Below, one piece after another: positions 36,789 through 46,548 of a stretch of DNA of 64,000 nt. Under the pieces are notes generated by a model, which was given only the letters and a program-made list of their open reading frames with translations, searched no databases and was not told where the DNA came from. Source of the stretch: Desulfocapsa sp. Lineage in GTDB: Bacteria; Desulfobacterota; Desulfobulbia; Desulfobulbales; Desulfocapsaceae. The position numbers and the translations under genes were made by a program. The stretch covers positions 62,001 to 126,000 of the forward strand of contig JAESPV010000095.1 in the NCBI GenBank assembly GCA_016765495.1, written 5' to 3'. How positions within the stretch are numbered: the first letter of the stretch is position 1; each line of letters begins with the position of its first letter.

Positions 36789-39026
36789 TCAGGGCATCAT
36801 GTTAAGTTTATCAATAATCGCATTAAAGGTTGCACTTGGGCGCATGGTAGCGGAAACTTTTTCGGGTTCCGGCATAAAGTAACCACCAAGATCAACAGCC
36901 TCTCCCTGACAACTAATCATCTCATCAACAATTACTGCTTCATTGTCACTAAGCTCTTGTGCAACTCGAGTAAACCTGACCTGCAATTCACTGTCTTTTG
37001 TTTGTGCAGCCAAAGCTCTTGCCCAGCTGAGAGCCAGATAAAAATGACTTCCACGAGTATCAAGTTCGCCAACTTTTCTGGATGGTGATTTTTCATTTTC
37101 GAGGAAATCCCCGATAGCCTGATCAAGGGTCTCAGCAAAAAGAGCCGCCTTTTTATTATTGTATGTCGCACTTATGTGTTCAAAGGAAGGTACCATAGCA
37201 CAGAATTCACCCAATGAATCCCAGCGCAGATGCCCTTCTGTCACAAACTGTTGAACGTGCTTGGGAGCAGATCCTCCAGCTCCTGTTTCAAATAATCCGC
37301 CACCATTCATCAGAGGGACAATGGATAACATTTTAGCACTGGTTCCAAGCTCTAAAATGGGAAAAAGGTCGGTGAGATAATCACGCAGAACATTTCCGGT
37401 TACGGAAATTGTATCATCACCTTTTCTGATACGGGCGATGGATTCCTTCATTCCCTCTATGGGAGTTACCACACGTATATCAAGGCCGCTTGTGTCATGA
37501 TTGGGAAGGTATTTATCGACCTTGGCAATAATTTCAGCATCATGACCACGTTTTGGATCAAGCCAAAAGAGTGCCGGAGCCCCGGTTGCCTGAGCACGGG
37601 TTACGGCAAGTCTTACCCAGTCCTCAATGGAGGCATCTTTTGTCTGGCACATCCTGAAAATATCTCCTTTTTCAACAGACTGCTGAAGAAGGATTGTACC
37701 ACAATCATCAACAACGCGAATGGTTCCATTTGCAGGAGCTTCAAAAGTCTTATCGTGCGAACCATACTCTTCAGCCTTCTGTGCCATAAGCCCAACATTG
37801 GACACACTGCCCATGGTCGCTGGATCAAAGGCACCGTTCTTCTGGCAATCAAGCACAACTTCCTGATAGATGGTTGCATAACAGCGATCAGGAATCATGG
37901 CATTGGTATCGTGGAGCTTGTCATCTGGGCCCCACATTTTACCACCATCACGAACCACAACGGGCATAGAGGCATCTACAATAACATTATTGGGAACGTG
38001 AAGGTTTGTAATTCCCTTGCTGGAATCCACCATGGCAAGCTCAGTATTGCTTTCGTAAACTGCCATTATATCTTTCCTGATCGTATCCTTTTGCGTCTCT
38101 GGCAAGGACTCTATGCGATCATACACATCGGCAAGACCGTTATTCACATTGACCCCAAGACTTGCAAATAGTTCTCCATGTTTATCAAAGACATCCTTAT
38201 AAAATACAGACACACAATGCCCGAATATAATAGGATCGGATACTTTCATCATGGTGGCTTTCAGGTGCAGTGAAAGAAGAACTCCATCTTTTTTGGCCTC
38301 TGCAATCTGTGCTTTAAAAAACTCACGTAAGCTTCGCACATTCATAACAGAGGTATCAATTACTTCCCCTGCAAGCAGCGGAATTTTCGCATTTAAAACT
38401 GTGATCTCACCACTTGCGGACACACACTCAATTATAACATCCCCTGGGGAAACCACGGTGGTCGATTTTTCAGTTCCATAAAAATCCCCGCCATCCATAT
38501 GACTTACCCGGCATTTGGAAACCTCAGGCCATGGTTTCATCATGCGATGGGGATTTTTCTGCCCGAATCGTTTCACAGAGGCTGCTGCCCGACGGTCAGA
38601 ATTTCCTTCACGAAGTACGGGGTTCACAGCACTCCCAAGAATTTTTGAATATCGACGATTTAATTCCTTTTCTTCATCAGTCCGGGGTTCTGCGGGATAA
38701 TCTAGAATGGCATACCCTTTACTTTGCAGCTCTTTAATCGCATCTGTCAGCTGCGGGATGGACGCACTTATATTTGGTAATTTAACGATATTAGTTGACG
38801 GCTCTTGTACGAGCCTGCCAAGTTCGCTTAAATCATCCGGAATCTGCTGTTCTGGAGTGAGGTTTTCAGGAAAGTTTGCAATAATACGACCGGCTAAAGA
38901 GATATCTTTTTCCACTAATGAAAACCCTGATCCTTTGGTAAATCCTTGCAAGATTGGCAACAATGAGTAAGACGCAAGAGCAGGTGCTTCATCAATTTTA
39001 GTATAAATAATTTTCTGGGTGGTCAT
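36789..39026 (-). CDS. icd: Isocitrate dehydrogenase (NADP), monomeric type
   Basis: The 745-residue chain matches the monomeric IDH family, unrelated in length to the 416-residue dimeric form. Diagnostic stretches are [70 protein letters not shown] and [16 protein letters not shown]. It oxidises isocitrate to 2-oxoglutarate with NADP in the cytoplasm. It is a single gene, with a terminator of the upstream dnaA between them. Confidence 0.97.
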   Translation of the reverse strand: MTTQKIIYTKIDEAPALASYSLLPILQGFTKGSGFSLVEKDISLAGRIIANFPENLTPEQQIPDDLSELGRLVQEPSTNIVKLPNISASIPQLTDAIKELQSKGYAILDYPAEPRTDEEKELNRRYSKILGSAVNPVLREGNSDRRAAASVKRFGQKNPHRMMKPWPEVSKCRVSHMDGGDFYGTEKSTTVVSPGDVIIECVSASGEITVLNAKIPLLAGEVIDTSVMNVRSLREFFKAQIAEAKKDGVLLSLHLKATMMKVSDPIIFGHCVSVFYKDVFDKHGELFASLGVNVNNGLADVYDRIESLPETQKDTIRKDIMAVYESNTELAMVDSSKGITNLHVPNNVIVDASMPVVVRDGGKMWGPDDKLHDTNAMIPDRCYATIYQEVVLDCQKNGAFDPATMGSVSNVGLMAQKAEEYGSHDKTFEAPANGTIRVVDDCGTILLQQSVEKGDIFRMCQTKDASIEDWVRLAVTRAQATGAPALFWLDPKRGHDAEIIAKVDKYLPNHDTSGLDIRVVTPIEGMKESIARIRKGDDTISVTGNVLRDYLTDLFPILELGTSAKMLSIVPLMNGGGLFETGAGGSAPKHVQQFVTEGHLRWDSLGEFCAMVPSFEHISATYNNKKAALFAETLDQAIGDFLENEKSPSRKVGELDTRGSHFYLALSWARALAAQTKDSELQVRFTRVAQELSDNEAVIVDEMISCQGEAVDLGGYFMPEPEKVSATMRPSATFNAIIDKLNMMP

Positions 39027-39147
39027 AAAAACTCCTCAAATTCATTCGATAATGGGATAATCCTCTATTCAAAAATGGTATTCTATACGATTTGTCGGCG
39101 CAAAGCCATATTGAAACAGATAGATGCAGAGAAAAGATGTGCTTCGA

Positions 39148-39216
39148 GGAATAAAAAAAAGAGTAACTTGTATGATGATTTATTGAGTGAAACGATTGAA
39201 TAAATCATCATACAAG
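39148..39216 (-). terminator. Terminator behind dnaA with an 18-bp perfect stem
   Basis: CTTGTATGATGATTTATT and AATAAATCATCATACAAG pair perfectly around a 14-base loop (39167-39216). On the minus strand the stem is followed after about 5 bases by a T-rich run (complement of 39150-39159). It lies between the dnaA stop and icd. The stem is AT-rich for a terminator, so another role as a palindromic site is possible. Confidence 0.6.
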
Positions 39217-39241
39217 CTACCAAAAAGAACGGAATTACAAC

Positions 39242-40564
39242 TTATAATTCAAGCATTTTTCGATCAAGTATTTCCACTTGACGACGTATCGAAGTATCAT
39301 GCCTGCAACGTTCAGAGACAACTTTTACAGCATGAAGAACTGTTGCATGATTACGATTAAAAGTCTTCCCAATACGTTCAAGAGACTCTTCTGTATACTT
39401 ACGGCCCAGATACATTGCTACCTGACGCGGGAAAGCTATTACCTTCTTTCTCGAGCGGGATTGTAAATCTTTATAACTGACATTGAACTCTCGACTGATC
39501 ATCTCACCTATCAGTTCCGTGGTCAGATTTCTGGGAAGCCCAATAACATCAGCCACAATTTCCCGCACCATATCCATATCCACGGGTCCGCCAAGAAGCG
39601 AAGCTCTGGCACTGAGTGAAAGAAGTGTGGACTCTATGCGACGCACATCACCCTGAACTTGCTGACTTATATAGGAAATTGCATTTTCAGAAAGATCAAG
39701 CCCGCCCTTGGCAGCCTTATGTTCTACAATGCGATACCTGGTTGCCAGGTCTGGCGCCTGAATGGTGGTAGTAAGTCCTGCACTCATGCGCGATTGCAAT
39801 TCATTATCGATTCCTTTGAGATCACGTAGAGGAGTGTTTGCGGTGAGAATTACCCTTTTTCCACTTTTAATAAGTGAATCCAACAGTTCATTTAATTCTT
39901 CCTGGGTTTTTTTCTTCCCCTTCAAAGCGTGGATATCTTCAACGAGCAGAAAATCGCACTGATCATGAAAAGATGTTTTGAACTGATCCATGGTTTTATT
40001 TTGAATACAACGTACCATCTCAGAAGAATATTGCTGTGCTGTCATATAACGGAGCCTGGTCGACGGTGACCCTGCAAGAAGGGTATGGGCTACTGCATGA
40101 GTCAGATGACTTTTGCCAAGTCCGCTGGAACTGTTAATATAGAGACAAGGTCCCACTGTGTCTTCACCTTTAACCATGGACTTACAGGCAGACTGAGCTA
40201 AGAAATTAGATTCACCAAGCATAAAAGCATCAAAGGTGTAACGGGGATGAAGAGAACGAACAATAGATCTTTTTTCAGGGATATGTGGCAAACGAAGCTG
40301 ACCCTTTGGTTGTGCAACGGGAAGTATGGGAGCTTCTTTGTCACAAAGCATTACCGTACAGGAAGAAGTACTGAGATCAGTCACTATTTCCTGAATAGTT
40401 GCAAGATGATTCCGATCAAGGTGTGCCCGGTAAAATCGATCGGGACAACCAAGTTGAATCTGACCACCATCGGAAGCGATGCATTCAAGAGGGTCGATCC
40501 AAAGGTTAAAAACTGCCTCTCCAAGACGATCCTTCAATACTGCTTTTGCCTGTTCCCACACCAT
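39242..40564 (-). CDS. dnaA: Chromosomal replication initiator protein DnaA
   Basis: This 440-residue protein has all four DnaA domains. Domain I starts VWEQAKAVLKDRLGEAVFNLW. Domain III opens HPRYTFDAFMLGESN, with Walker A SSSGLGKSHLTHAVAH, Walker B FLLVEDIHAL and a sensor region. Domain IV, the DNA-binding part, carries ISREFNVSYKDLQSRSRKKV, FPRQVAMYLGRKYT and NRNHATVLHAV. Walker A reads GLGKS rather than the usual GLGKT. No dnaN, recF or rpmH is adjacent. It is divergent from comF across a 684-bp AT-rich gap. Confidence 0.9.
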   Translation of the reverse strand: MVWEQAKAVLKDRLGEAVFNLWIDPLECIASDGGQIQLGCPDRFYRAHLDRNHLATIQEIVTDLSTSSCTVMLCDKEAPILPVAQPKGQLRLPHIPEKRSIVRSLHPRYTFDAFMLGESNFLAQSACKSMVKGEDTVGPCLYINSSSGLGKSHLTHAVAHTLLAGSPSTRLRYMTAQQYSSEMVRCIQNKTMDQFKTSFHDQCDFLLVEDIHALKGKKKTQEELNELLDSLIKSGKRVILTANTPLRDLKGIDNELQSRMSAGLTTTIQAPDLATRYRIVEHKAAKGGLDLSENAISYISQQVQGDVRRIESTLLSLSARASLLGGPVDMDMVREIVADVIGLPRNLTTELIGEMISREFNVSYKDLQSRSRKKVIAFPRQVAMYLGRKYTEESLERIGKTFNRNHATVLHAVKVVSERCRHDTSIRRQVEILDRKMLEL

Positions 40565-41248
40565 ATCTATTCCTTAACTCACATTTTTAAACAACGAAAA
40601 TACGTCATAGTCGCCGATTATACGGTTTTAACCACGTCTACAACATATATATGCTTCTCGAAAGTGCTCATTTGAAAAGAAGAAACAACGTTCATTTCTT
40701 CTGGATTTGACGGGATACGGAGGTGGGATTCACCGCCGCAACTCATGCAGGGGAATTAACTCTATTTTCGTTTTTTGGTCAAAGCCGATTTTGACATATT
40801 TTCCTATCAGTACCACATATTATCACACCATATCTGAATCGCCCAACAGGTGCGGGATTACAGGAAAATCCTTTTCAAAACCCTTTATCCATGGGACAAA
40901 CAGAGGTCACTCACCAATCCTCTGTTATCTTCATATCTTAGTCTATATCAGGGAGAGTTATTAACAAAATCACCTTTTTCTTTAACTATGAATTACTCAA
41001 TTTATCTAGATATTATGAGACATATCTAAATATATCTGCGACACAAAGTAAATGACTGCGCTATATCAAGGAGTACGCTGAGTTAGAGAAGATTTCTTTT
41101 TTTATTTTTTTTTACCATATCCTAAACATCATTTAACAACCCAATTCCTCCTAAAAAAAAGAAGGCTTCAGCGAACAAAGCATCCATATTTTGAATACTA
41201 TTGTTGGGAGATATGGTCAAAACTTAGGATAAAGGGTATGCTTTAGCC
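40565..41248. other. 684-bp AT-rich non-coding gap between dnaA and comF
   Basis: No ORF with coding character is present. The right half is very AT-rich and holds repeated ATATCT-like words (41010-41035), poly-T tracts near 41090-41113 and A-rich tracts near 41153. Sites resembling DnaA boxes are imperfect (TTATCCATG near 40884, TTAACCACG near 40628). It presumably carries the two divergent promoters. An origin function cannot be supported from these words. Confidence 0.4.
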
Positions 41249-41995
41249 ATGAGGACATTGAAAGAAAAACTGGACGAAGTTGTCACAGCCAGCCTGGACA
41301 TATTATTTCCACCGTCCTGTCCTTTCTGTAAAAAAATGACAAAACCCGCTGAGAGATTCCTTTGCGGAGAATGTTTCTCCCAACTGAAATTTATAACAAC
41401 ACCTTACTGCACATGTTGTGGCCGGGTATTTGCTGGCAGTGAAGAAAATCATCTCTGCGGAGACTGCCTGAAATCATCCTGGGCTTTTGATACGGCCCGC
41501 TCACTTTTTTCCTATGAGAAAATCATCGCAGGTTTAATTCACAAGCTCAAATATTCTGGAAAAACAACGGGTCTTGAGACTTTTCGGTGGTTAAGCGAAC
41601 AAAGTAATTTGTTGCAGGATTTTGACGTCCCTGATTTCATTCTTCCTGTTCCCTTACACAGAAACCGTTTGCGGCACAGGGGATTCAATCAGGCTCTGGT
41701 ACTGGCAAAGTCCATTTTTCCCGGTGACAGAAAAAAGATCCGGCATGACCTCCTCACTCGTCAGGCAAACACCCCCACCCAAACCGGATTAAGTGGTATT
41801 GAACGGCGAAAAAATTTGAAACATGCCTTTGTCATTGAAAAACCAGCCGAAGTGAAAGGAAGGAAGATACTTCTTTTGGATGATGTTTTTACCACAGGAG
41901 CGACCGTGCAGGAATGTGCGAAAGCACTTAAATTCGCAGGAACTACCAGGGTAGATGTCTTAACGATCGGCCGAGCAGATAAAATCTTTTTATAA
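41249..41995 (+). CDS. comF: ComF family protein (amidophosphoribosyltransferase-like)
   Basis: The protein has 248 residues. The N-terminal zinc ribbon is FPPSCPFCKK with CGECFSQL, CTCCGRVF and CGDCLKSSW. The C-terminal phosphoribosyltransferase fold has PVPLHRNRLRHRGFNQA and the PRPP motif ILLLDDVFTTGATVQECA. ComF/GntX proteins act in DNA uptake in naturally competent bacteria; other members have unknown roles. With type IV pilus genes in the same window a role in uptake is conceivable but not shown. Confidence 0.9.
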   Translation: MRTLKEKLDEVVTASLDILFPPSCPFCKKMTKPAERFLCGECFSQLKFITTPYCTCCGRVFAGSEENHLCGDCLKSSWAFDTARSLFSYEKIIAGLIHKLKYSGKTTGLETFRWLSEQSNLLQDFDVPDFILPVPLHRNRLRHRGFNQALVLAKSIFPGDRKKIRHDLLTRQANTPTQTGLSGIERRKNLKHAFVIEKPAEVKGRKILLLDDVFTTGATVQECAKALKFAGTTRVDVLTIGRADKIFL

Positions 41996-42334
41996 CAGCT
42001 ACTGCTTAGCCCTTCCACCTTGATAGTTCAAACCATCAGCAGGTTAGTCACAGTTTGGTAACAGGAACCGCACAAATGATCGCCCGTACCAGCACTTCCC
42101 ACTTCGCGATTACATGCGGGATACCAGAGAGATTCTCTAAATGGTAGATTTTGGAGGCAATTTTTTTCCAACCTGCCAGTAGCAAAAAGATGATTTTTCC
42201 AATAGTTCGTGCTAGAGTAACAAATTAAATGATCAACACAAAAACAGGTAGTCCACAGGGAAGGCACGAACACTGACAAACAGTAAGCAGGCAAGCTAAC
42301 CACCTTATTTATACAAACATTAAACCACCACACA
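41996..42334. other. Non-coding gap between comF and the epimerase gene
   Basis: The only ORF over this stretch (42028-42375, minus) is cysteine-rich, starts inside the epimerase gene and resembles no family, so I treat it as a shadow. I saw no tRNA, hairpin terminator or repeat here. It presumably includes the epimerase promoter. Confidence 0.4.
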
Positions 42335-43486
42335 GTGACACAAGGAAAATTTTCTTCAAAAAAACTTGTAGGCATCCTTATTGGCGGCTCCGGACTTATT
42401 GGAGGTACGATTGCCCATTATTTTAAGACCAAAACTCCAGACACAATAGAAGTACGCGCTCCCAGCAGTAAGAAACTCTCCATCAGAAGTGCCGTTGACA
42501 TCAAAGACTACCTCAGACGTTTACAACCTGATTTTGTAATCAACACTGCCATTGCAAGTATTGGTGCAGATTCCCAACTTGCACTTGAAGTAAATTATAT
42601 CGGAGCCCTGAACCTTGCCAGGGCGTGCGCTGGTCTCAAGATTCCTTATATCCATGTCAGTTCTGCCGCCACCTTACCAAACGGCGAGAATCTAACTGAA
42701 GAAGACACTCTGTCCATCGACCCCAAGCTGAACAATTATGCAAAATCAAAGCTTATGGCCGAGAAGACCCTTGAGCACATGCACAAAACAGCAGGCCTCG
42801 ATTACACCATTATTCGGTTAGCCATTGTGTACGGTGAACATGACCACAAAACTCAAGGTTTCCATCGTCTTTTCTTCGCCATTGCCGATGAGTCCATGCC
42901 TGTTATGTTTACCAAAAAAAACGTCATGCACTCCTATTCCAATGCCAACAAATTTCCCTATTTTATTCATCATATTCTTTATAACCGTGAGGAATTCAGT
43001 GGTGAAACATATCACTTTGTCGACAAGTATCCCGTTACACTTGCAGATCTCATCCTCACCCTGCGTTCCTACCTTGAATTAAAAACTCCTAGAGAGATAT
43101 ACATTCCGTATTCAATGGCGATAATAGGTAAAAAAGCACTGGAAGTACTCCTTAGAGGACTCTCCCGCCTCGGGATTCATGGCGGCCTTCCTGCTGAACT
43201 TATGTTTCTGGAAAGTTTCTACAAAACCCAGTCGTTATCTGCTGAGAAACTGTACAATTCGAGCTTTGTTGATCCCTATCCCGCAGAAACTATTTACACT
43301 AAACTGCCTGATCTGGTTGTCTACTACCTCAACCACTGGACACATGAAAATATGATATCGACCTTTAACGAGGAAGTTCTGGGCCCAGACACCATGTCGT
43401 ATGATTTTGAAGAGTCCCCGGCAGAATTGCTGGAAAGCGTTCACCTTGATTCCACAACTCCATTCACAGATATTGCTGACTCTTAG
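42335..43486 (+). CDS. NAD-dependent epimerase/dehydratase family protein (extended SDR)
   Basis: This 383-residue protein uses a GTG start. The dinucleotide motif is VGILIGGSGLIGGTIAHYF and the catalytic Tyr-Lys pair lies in NNYAKSKLMAEKTL. TIIRLAIVYG and HVSSAATLPNG are also typical for sugar-nucleotide epimerases or reductases. A C-terminal extension of about 80 residues is unlike short members. It is single and precedes bamA by 200 bp; the substrate is unknown. Confidence 0.8.
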   Translation: MTQGKFSSKKLVGILIGGSGLIGGTIAHYFKTKTPDTIEVRAPSSKKLSIRSAVDIKDYLRRLQPDFVINTAIASIGADSQLALEVNYIGALNLARACAGLKIPYIHVSSAATLPNGENLTEEDTLSIDPKLNNYAKSKLMAEKTLEHMHKTAGLDYTIIRLAIVYGEHDHKTQGFHRLFFAIADESMPVMFTKKNVMHSYSNANKFPYFIHHILYNREEFSGETYHFVDKYPVTLADLILTLRSYLELKTPREIYIPYSMAIIGKKALEVLLRGLSRLGIHGGLPAELMFLESFYKTQSLSAEKLYNSSFVDPYPAETIYTKLPDLVVYYLNHWTHENMISTFNEEVLGPDTMSYDFEESPAELLESVHLDSTTPFTDIADS

Positions 43487-43686
43487 GATGCCTTCTTAAA
43501 CAAAACCTCTTTTTTCAATATAACTATGTACTCTTTGCAAAATCCACCAAACATGGCATAGTACAAAATTATTTTAAAATATTGTTTTGCTTTACTCCGG
43601 TTGAGCTACACCTTAAAACAGTATTAAGCACTGGCAGTATCTGAAGACTGAACAAATCTTTTCCTTTTAGAGAAACAGGATACCAC

Positions 43687-46386
43687 ATGGATCATTACAA
43701 AACAGTCAGCCCACTTCCCGGAATTATCAAACAGAAATACAGACCAAACGGTGTACTACTGGCTCTTATTGTTTCTATTTGTCTCATTTTCCCCGGATTT
43801 GCCTCAGCTATTGAACAAAATACGACATACCTTCCACTTAAAATCAACAGCCCGTCAGACCAGAGTAGAATAACAGAACTTGCTGACAAGGCCCTCAGCA
43901 GTGCTCTGCTCCCCACTTCATTTTCCATGATGGCTCGGTCAGAAGCCGAAACTCTTCTTAATTATTCGGGCACCTGGCCGCCAACACCGACGGATCTGCA
44001 AAAGATAGCTGCAGCCACGGGTCTTGATTACGTTGCCGCAGGAAGCCTCACTATGATAGGTGAACAGATCAGTATTGACTACAAAGTTTTTGATCTTCTG
44101 TCCCCTTCCACACCAAAGTATTATTACCGGCATGGAGATTCCATTGAAAACCTGACCGGTACCCTCACTGAAGTAATAAGAGATGTCATTGCTTATACCG
44201 AACGTAATTCCATAATTTCCACCATTGGTCCACGCGGTAATGTGCGTATCGACTCCGGTGCCATTTCCCGAAAGATTAAGAGTAAAGCAGGTGACTTCTA
44301 CAATCCGGCGTCTCTCAGGGAAGACTTGAAAGCTGTTTTTACAATGGGTTATTTTGAAGACGTTCGTATTGAAGTGGAAGAAAGTGAAAAGGGAAAAATT
44401 GTCACCTTTGAAATAACAGAAAAACCCATCATCAGAAGTGTGGAATACACAGGGCTCGATGCCCTCCCGGAAGAGGACGTGTCAGAAGTTGTGAACCTCG
44501 GAACAAATACCATCTTAAATCCAAATAAAGTTAATAATGGTGTTGAAGCAATCAAGGCTTTGTACAAATCCAAGGGGTATTACAACACCACTGTAACGGC
44601 TCAAATCAGCTACCCGGACAAAGGATATGCTGAGCTGCGTTATATTGTGGAAGAAGGCGATAAAATCTATATCAAAGAAATCAAGTTTATCGGAAATAAA
44701 ACTTTTGCAGGCGATGAGCTTGAGGACATAATCGAATCAAGCGAAAAAAACTGGCTTTCCTGGCTCACCGATGGTGGGCTGATGAAACAACAGATGCTGA
44801 CTCAGGATGTTGCACGACTTGGTTCTTTTTATAACAATCAAGGCTTTTTAGACGCAAAAATTGGAGAACCCAAAGTCGATCAGGATAAGGAGTGGCTCTA
44901 TATCACTTTTACCATAGAGGAAGGGCCTCGTTATCGTGTTGGAACTGTAACTTTTTCCGGTGATCTGCTTGAAGACGAACAGGTGCTGCGGAGTTTTATT
45001 TCCATCCAAAACGAAAAATTTATTAATCGTCAGGTACTGCGCGAGGATGTTTTAAAATTAACAGATTTTTACTCTGAAAACGGGTTTGCCTTTGCCGATG
45101 TTCGCCCCAGAACTAAAAAATCAGCCACCGGTACACGAGTTGACATTGATATTAATATCAACAAGGGTGAACTGGTATACATCCAACGTATTGTCACCAA
45201 AGGAAATAGCAGAACCCGGGATAATGTCATTCGACGTGAGCTGAACATTGCAGAAGGCGGAATTTTTGATTCAAAAGCACTTCGAACCAGTACCCAGCGC
45301 CTGCAGCGCCTGGGGTTTTTTGAAGAAGTCAATATTGTTCCAGAACCTGCTCTTGACCCGTCAAAGATGAATATAACCGTACAGGTTAAAGAGAAGTCCA
45401 CCGGACAATTCAGCATAGGCGCAGGATACAGCTCTGTCGACTCCTTTATGGTCATGGGTGAGATATCTGAGAACAACTTCCTTGGCCGCGGTGACAGACT
45501 TTCCCTTGCTGCCAATCTCAGCGGTACTTCAAATCGTTTCAATCTTGGATATACCGATCCTCACTATCGAGATTCTCAGCTTTCTGTCGGTGCTGACTTA
45601 TTCAACTGGTTTCGCGAGTTCGAGGACTATGACAAAGACTCCAAAGGTGGCGCCCTGCGATTTGGCTATCCTGTATTTGAAAAATGGCGTGGATATGGAA
45701 GCTATAGTTATACCGACACGGAACTTTCCAATGTTTCCGAAAACGCCTCTCAGATCATTATCGATTCCATGGATATTCGTATCACAAGTGCTGTGAAGTT
45801 TGGAATGGTACGTGATACCCGTGATCGTAGAAGTGGTGCAAGCAGAGGTTCTGAAAACTCTATCACAGTTAAATACGCCGGTGGTCCGTTAGATGGAGAT
45901 GCGGAGTTCACAAGACTCGAGGCCTTTTCCAGCTGGTATTTTCCTTTGCCGTGGACCACTGTCTTCCACTTTAAAGCCGCAGCTGGTCAAGTCTGGGAAA
46001 ATGAACCGGGTAAGCTGCCCGTCTATGAACGCTTTAACCTGGGCGGCATTAACACCATCCGAGGTTTTGAATATGGCAGAGCAAGCCCCATTGACCCTGT
46101 AACCGGTGATCGTATTGGTGGTGACAAGATGTGGTATACAAATATTGAATATATCTTCCCTCTTTTTGCGGAAGCCGGGATTCGCGGTGTGCTCTTTTTT
46201 GACGCTGGGAAGGCTTATGCCAGTGAAGAGGAGTGGAATCTTGATAGCCACAATAAAGCAGCAGGCTTAGAACTTCGATGGCTCTCTCCCATGGGTCCTT
46301 TGCGCCTGGTATGGGGGCACAACCTCGACCCTACGGATGATGAAGATACAACTGTCTGGGATTTCTCTATTGGTGGATCGTTTTAG
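43687..46386 (+). CDS. bamA: Outer-membrane assembly factor BamA with N-terminal extra domain
   Basis: The protein has 899 residues. A signal peptide ends near FPGFASA. Residues about 45-170 form an additional domain (MARSEAETLLNYSG, GLDYVAAGSLTMIGEQISID) like the TolB/FlgT-type periplasmic domain. POTRA repeats follow to about 570 (IKSKAGDFYNPASLREDLKA, IKEIKFIGNKTF, RIVTKGNSRTRDNVIRRELN). The C-terminal barrel contains INTIRGFEYGRASPID and ends in phenylalanine (FSIGGSF), as the BAM recognition signal requires. It inserts beta-barrel proteins into the outer membrane. Confidence 0.93.
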   Translation: MDHYKTVSPLPGIIKQKYRPNGVLLALIVSICLIFPGFASAIEQNTTYLPLKINSPSDQSRITELADKALSSALLPTSFSMMARSEAETLLNYSGTWPPTPTDLQKIAAATGLDYVAAGSLTMIGEQISIDYKVFDLLSPSTPKYYYRHGDSIENLTGTLTEVIRDVIAYTERNSIISTIGPRGNVRIDSGAISRKIKSKAGDFYNPASLREDLKAVFTMGYFEDVRIEVEESEKGKIVTFEITEKPIIRSVEYTGLDALPEEDVSEVVNLGTNTILNPNKVNNGVEAIKALYKSKGYYNTTVTAQISYPDKGYAELRYIVEEGDKIYIKEIKFIGNKTFAGDELEDIIESSEKNWLSWLTDGGLMKQQMLTQDVARLGSFYNNQGFLDAKIGEPKVDQDKEWLYITFTIEEGPRYRVGTVTFSGDLLEDEQVLRSFISIQNEKFINRQVLREDVLKLTDFYSENGFAFADVRPRTKKSATGTRVDIDININKGELVYIQRIVTKGNSRTRDNVIRRELNIAEGGIFDSKALRTSTQRLQRLGFFEEVNIVPEPALDPSKMNITVQVKEKSTGQFSIGAGYSSVDSFMVMGEISENNFLGRGDRLSLAANLSGTSNRFNLGYTDPHYRDSQLSVGADLFNWFREFEDYDKDSKGGALRFGYPVFEKWRGYGSYSYTDTELSNVSENASQIIIDSMDIRITSAVKFGMVRDTRDRRSGASRGSENSITVKYAGGPLDGDAEFTRLEAFSSWYFPLPWTTVFHFKAAAGQVWENEPGKLPVYERFNLGGINTIRGFEYGRASPIDPVTGDRIGGDKMWYTNIEYIFPLFAEAGIRGVLFFDAGKAYASEEEWNLDSHNKAAGLELRWLSPMGPLRLVWGHNLDPTDDEDTTVWDFSIGGSF

Positions 46387-46506
46387 TTCCTTCCTCCATA
46401 AAATCCTTGCTTCCACCAGTGTTAGAGCCTTAAAACGTACACTAAATAAATTCTCGGATCTGCCTTTCTTGGAAGTTCCCTGATAACCCCACAATTTTAT
46501 ATTCTA

Positions 46507-46543
46507 CCGGCTGTATGCTCTCCATGCAGCCGGCACTTTTTTT
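46507..46543 (+). terminator. Rho-independent terminator between bamA and mfd
   Basis: CCGGCTGTATG pairs with CATGCAGCCGG around CTCTC, followed by CAC and seven T. It lies about 120 bp after the bamA stop and its T-run ends only 5 bp before the mfd ATG. It would end the bamA transcript and sits inside any mfd leader starting upstream. Confidence 0.85.
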
Positions 46544-46548
46544 AACCC

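Noticed and set aside
40565-41248. Replication origin beside dnaA
   Set aside because: Only imperfect DnaA-box-like words are present and they are not clustered; dnaN is absent.
42028-42375. 115-residue cysteine-rich minus-strand ORF
   Set aside because: It starts inside the epimerase gene and has no family pattern or ribosome-binding site.
42818-43082. Overlapping ORFs within the epimerase gene
   Set aside because: They are shadows in other frames of a well-supported extended SDR gene.
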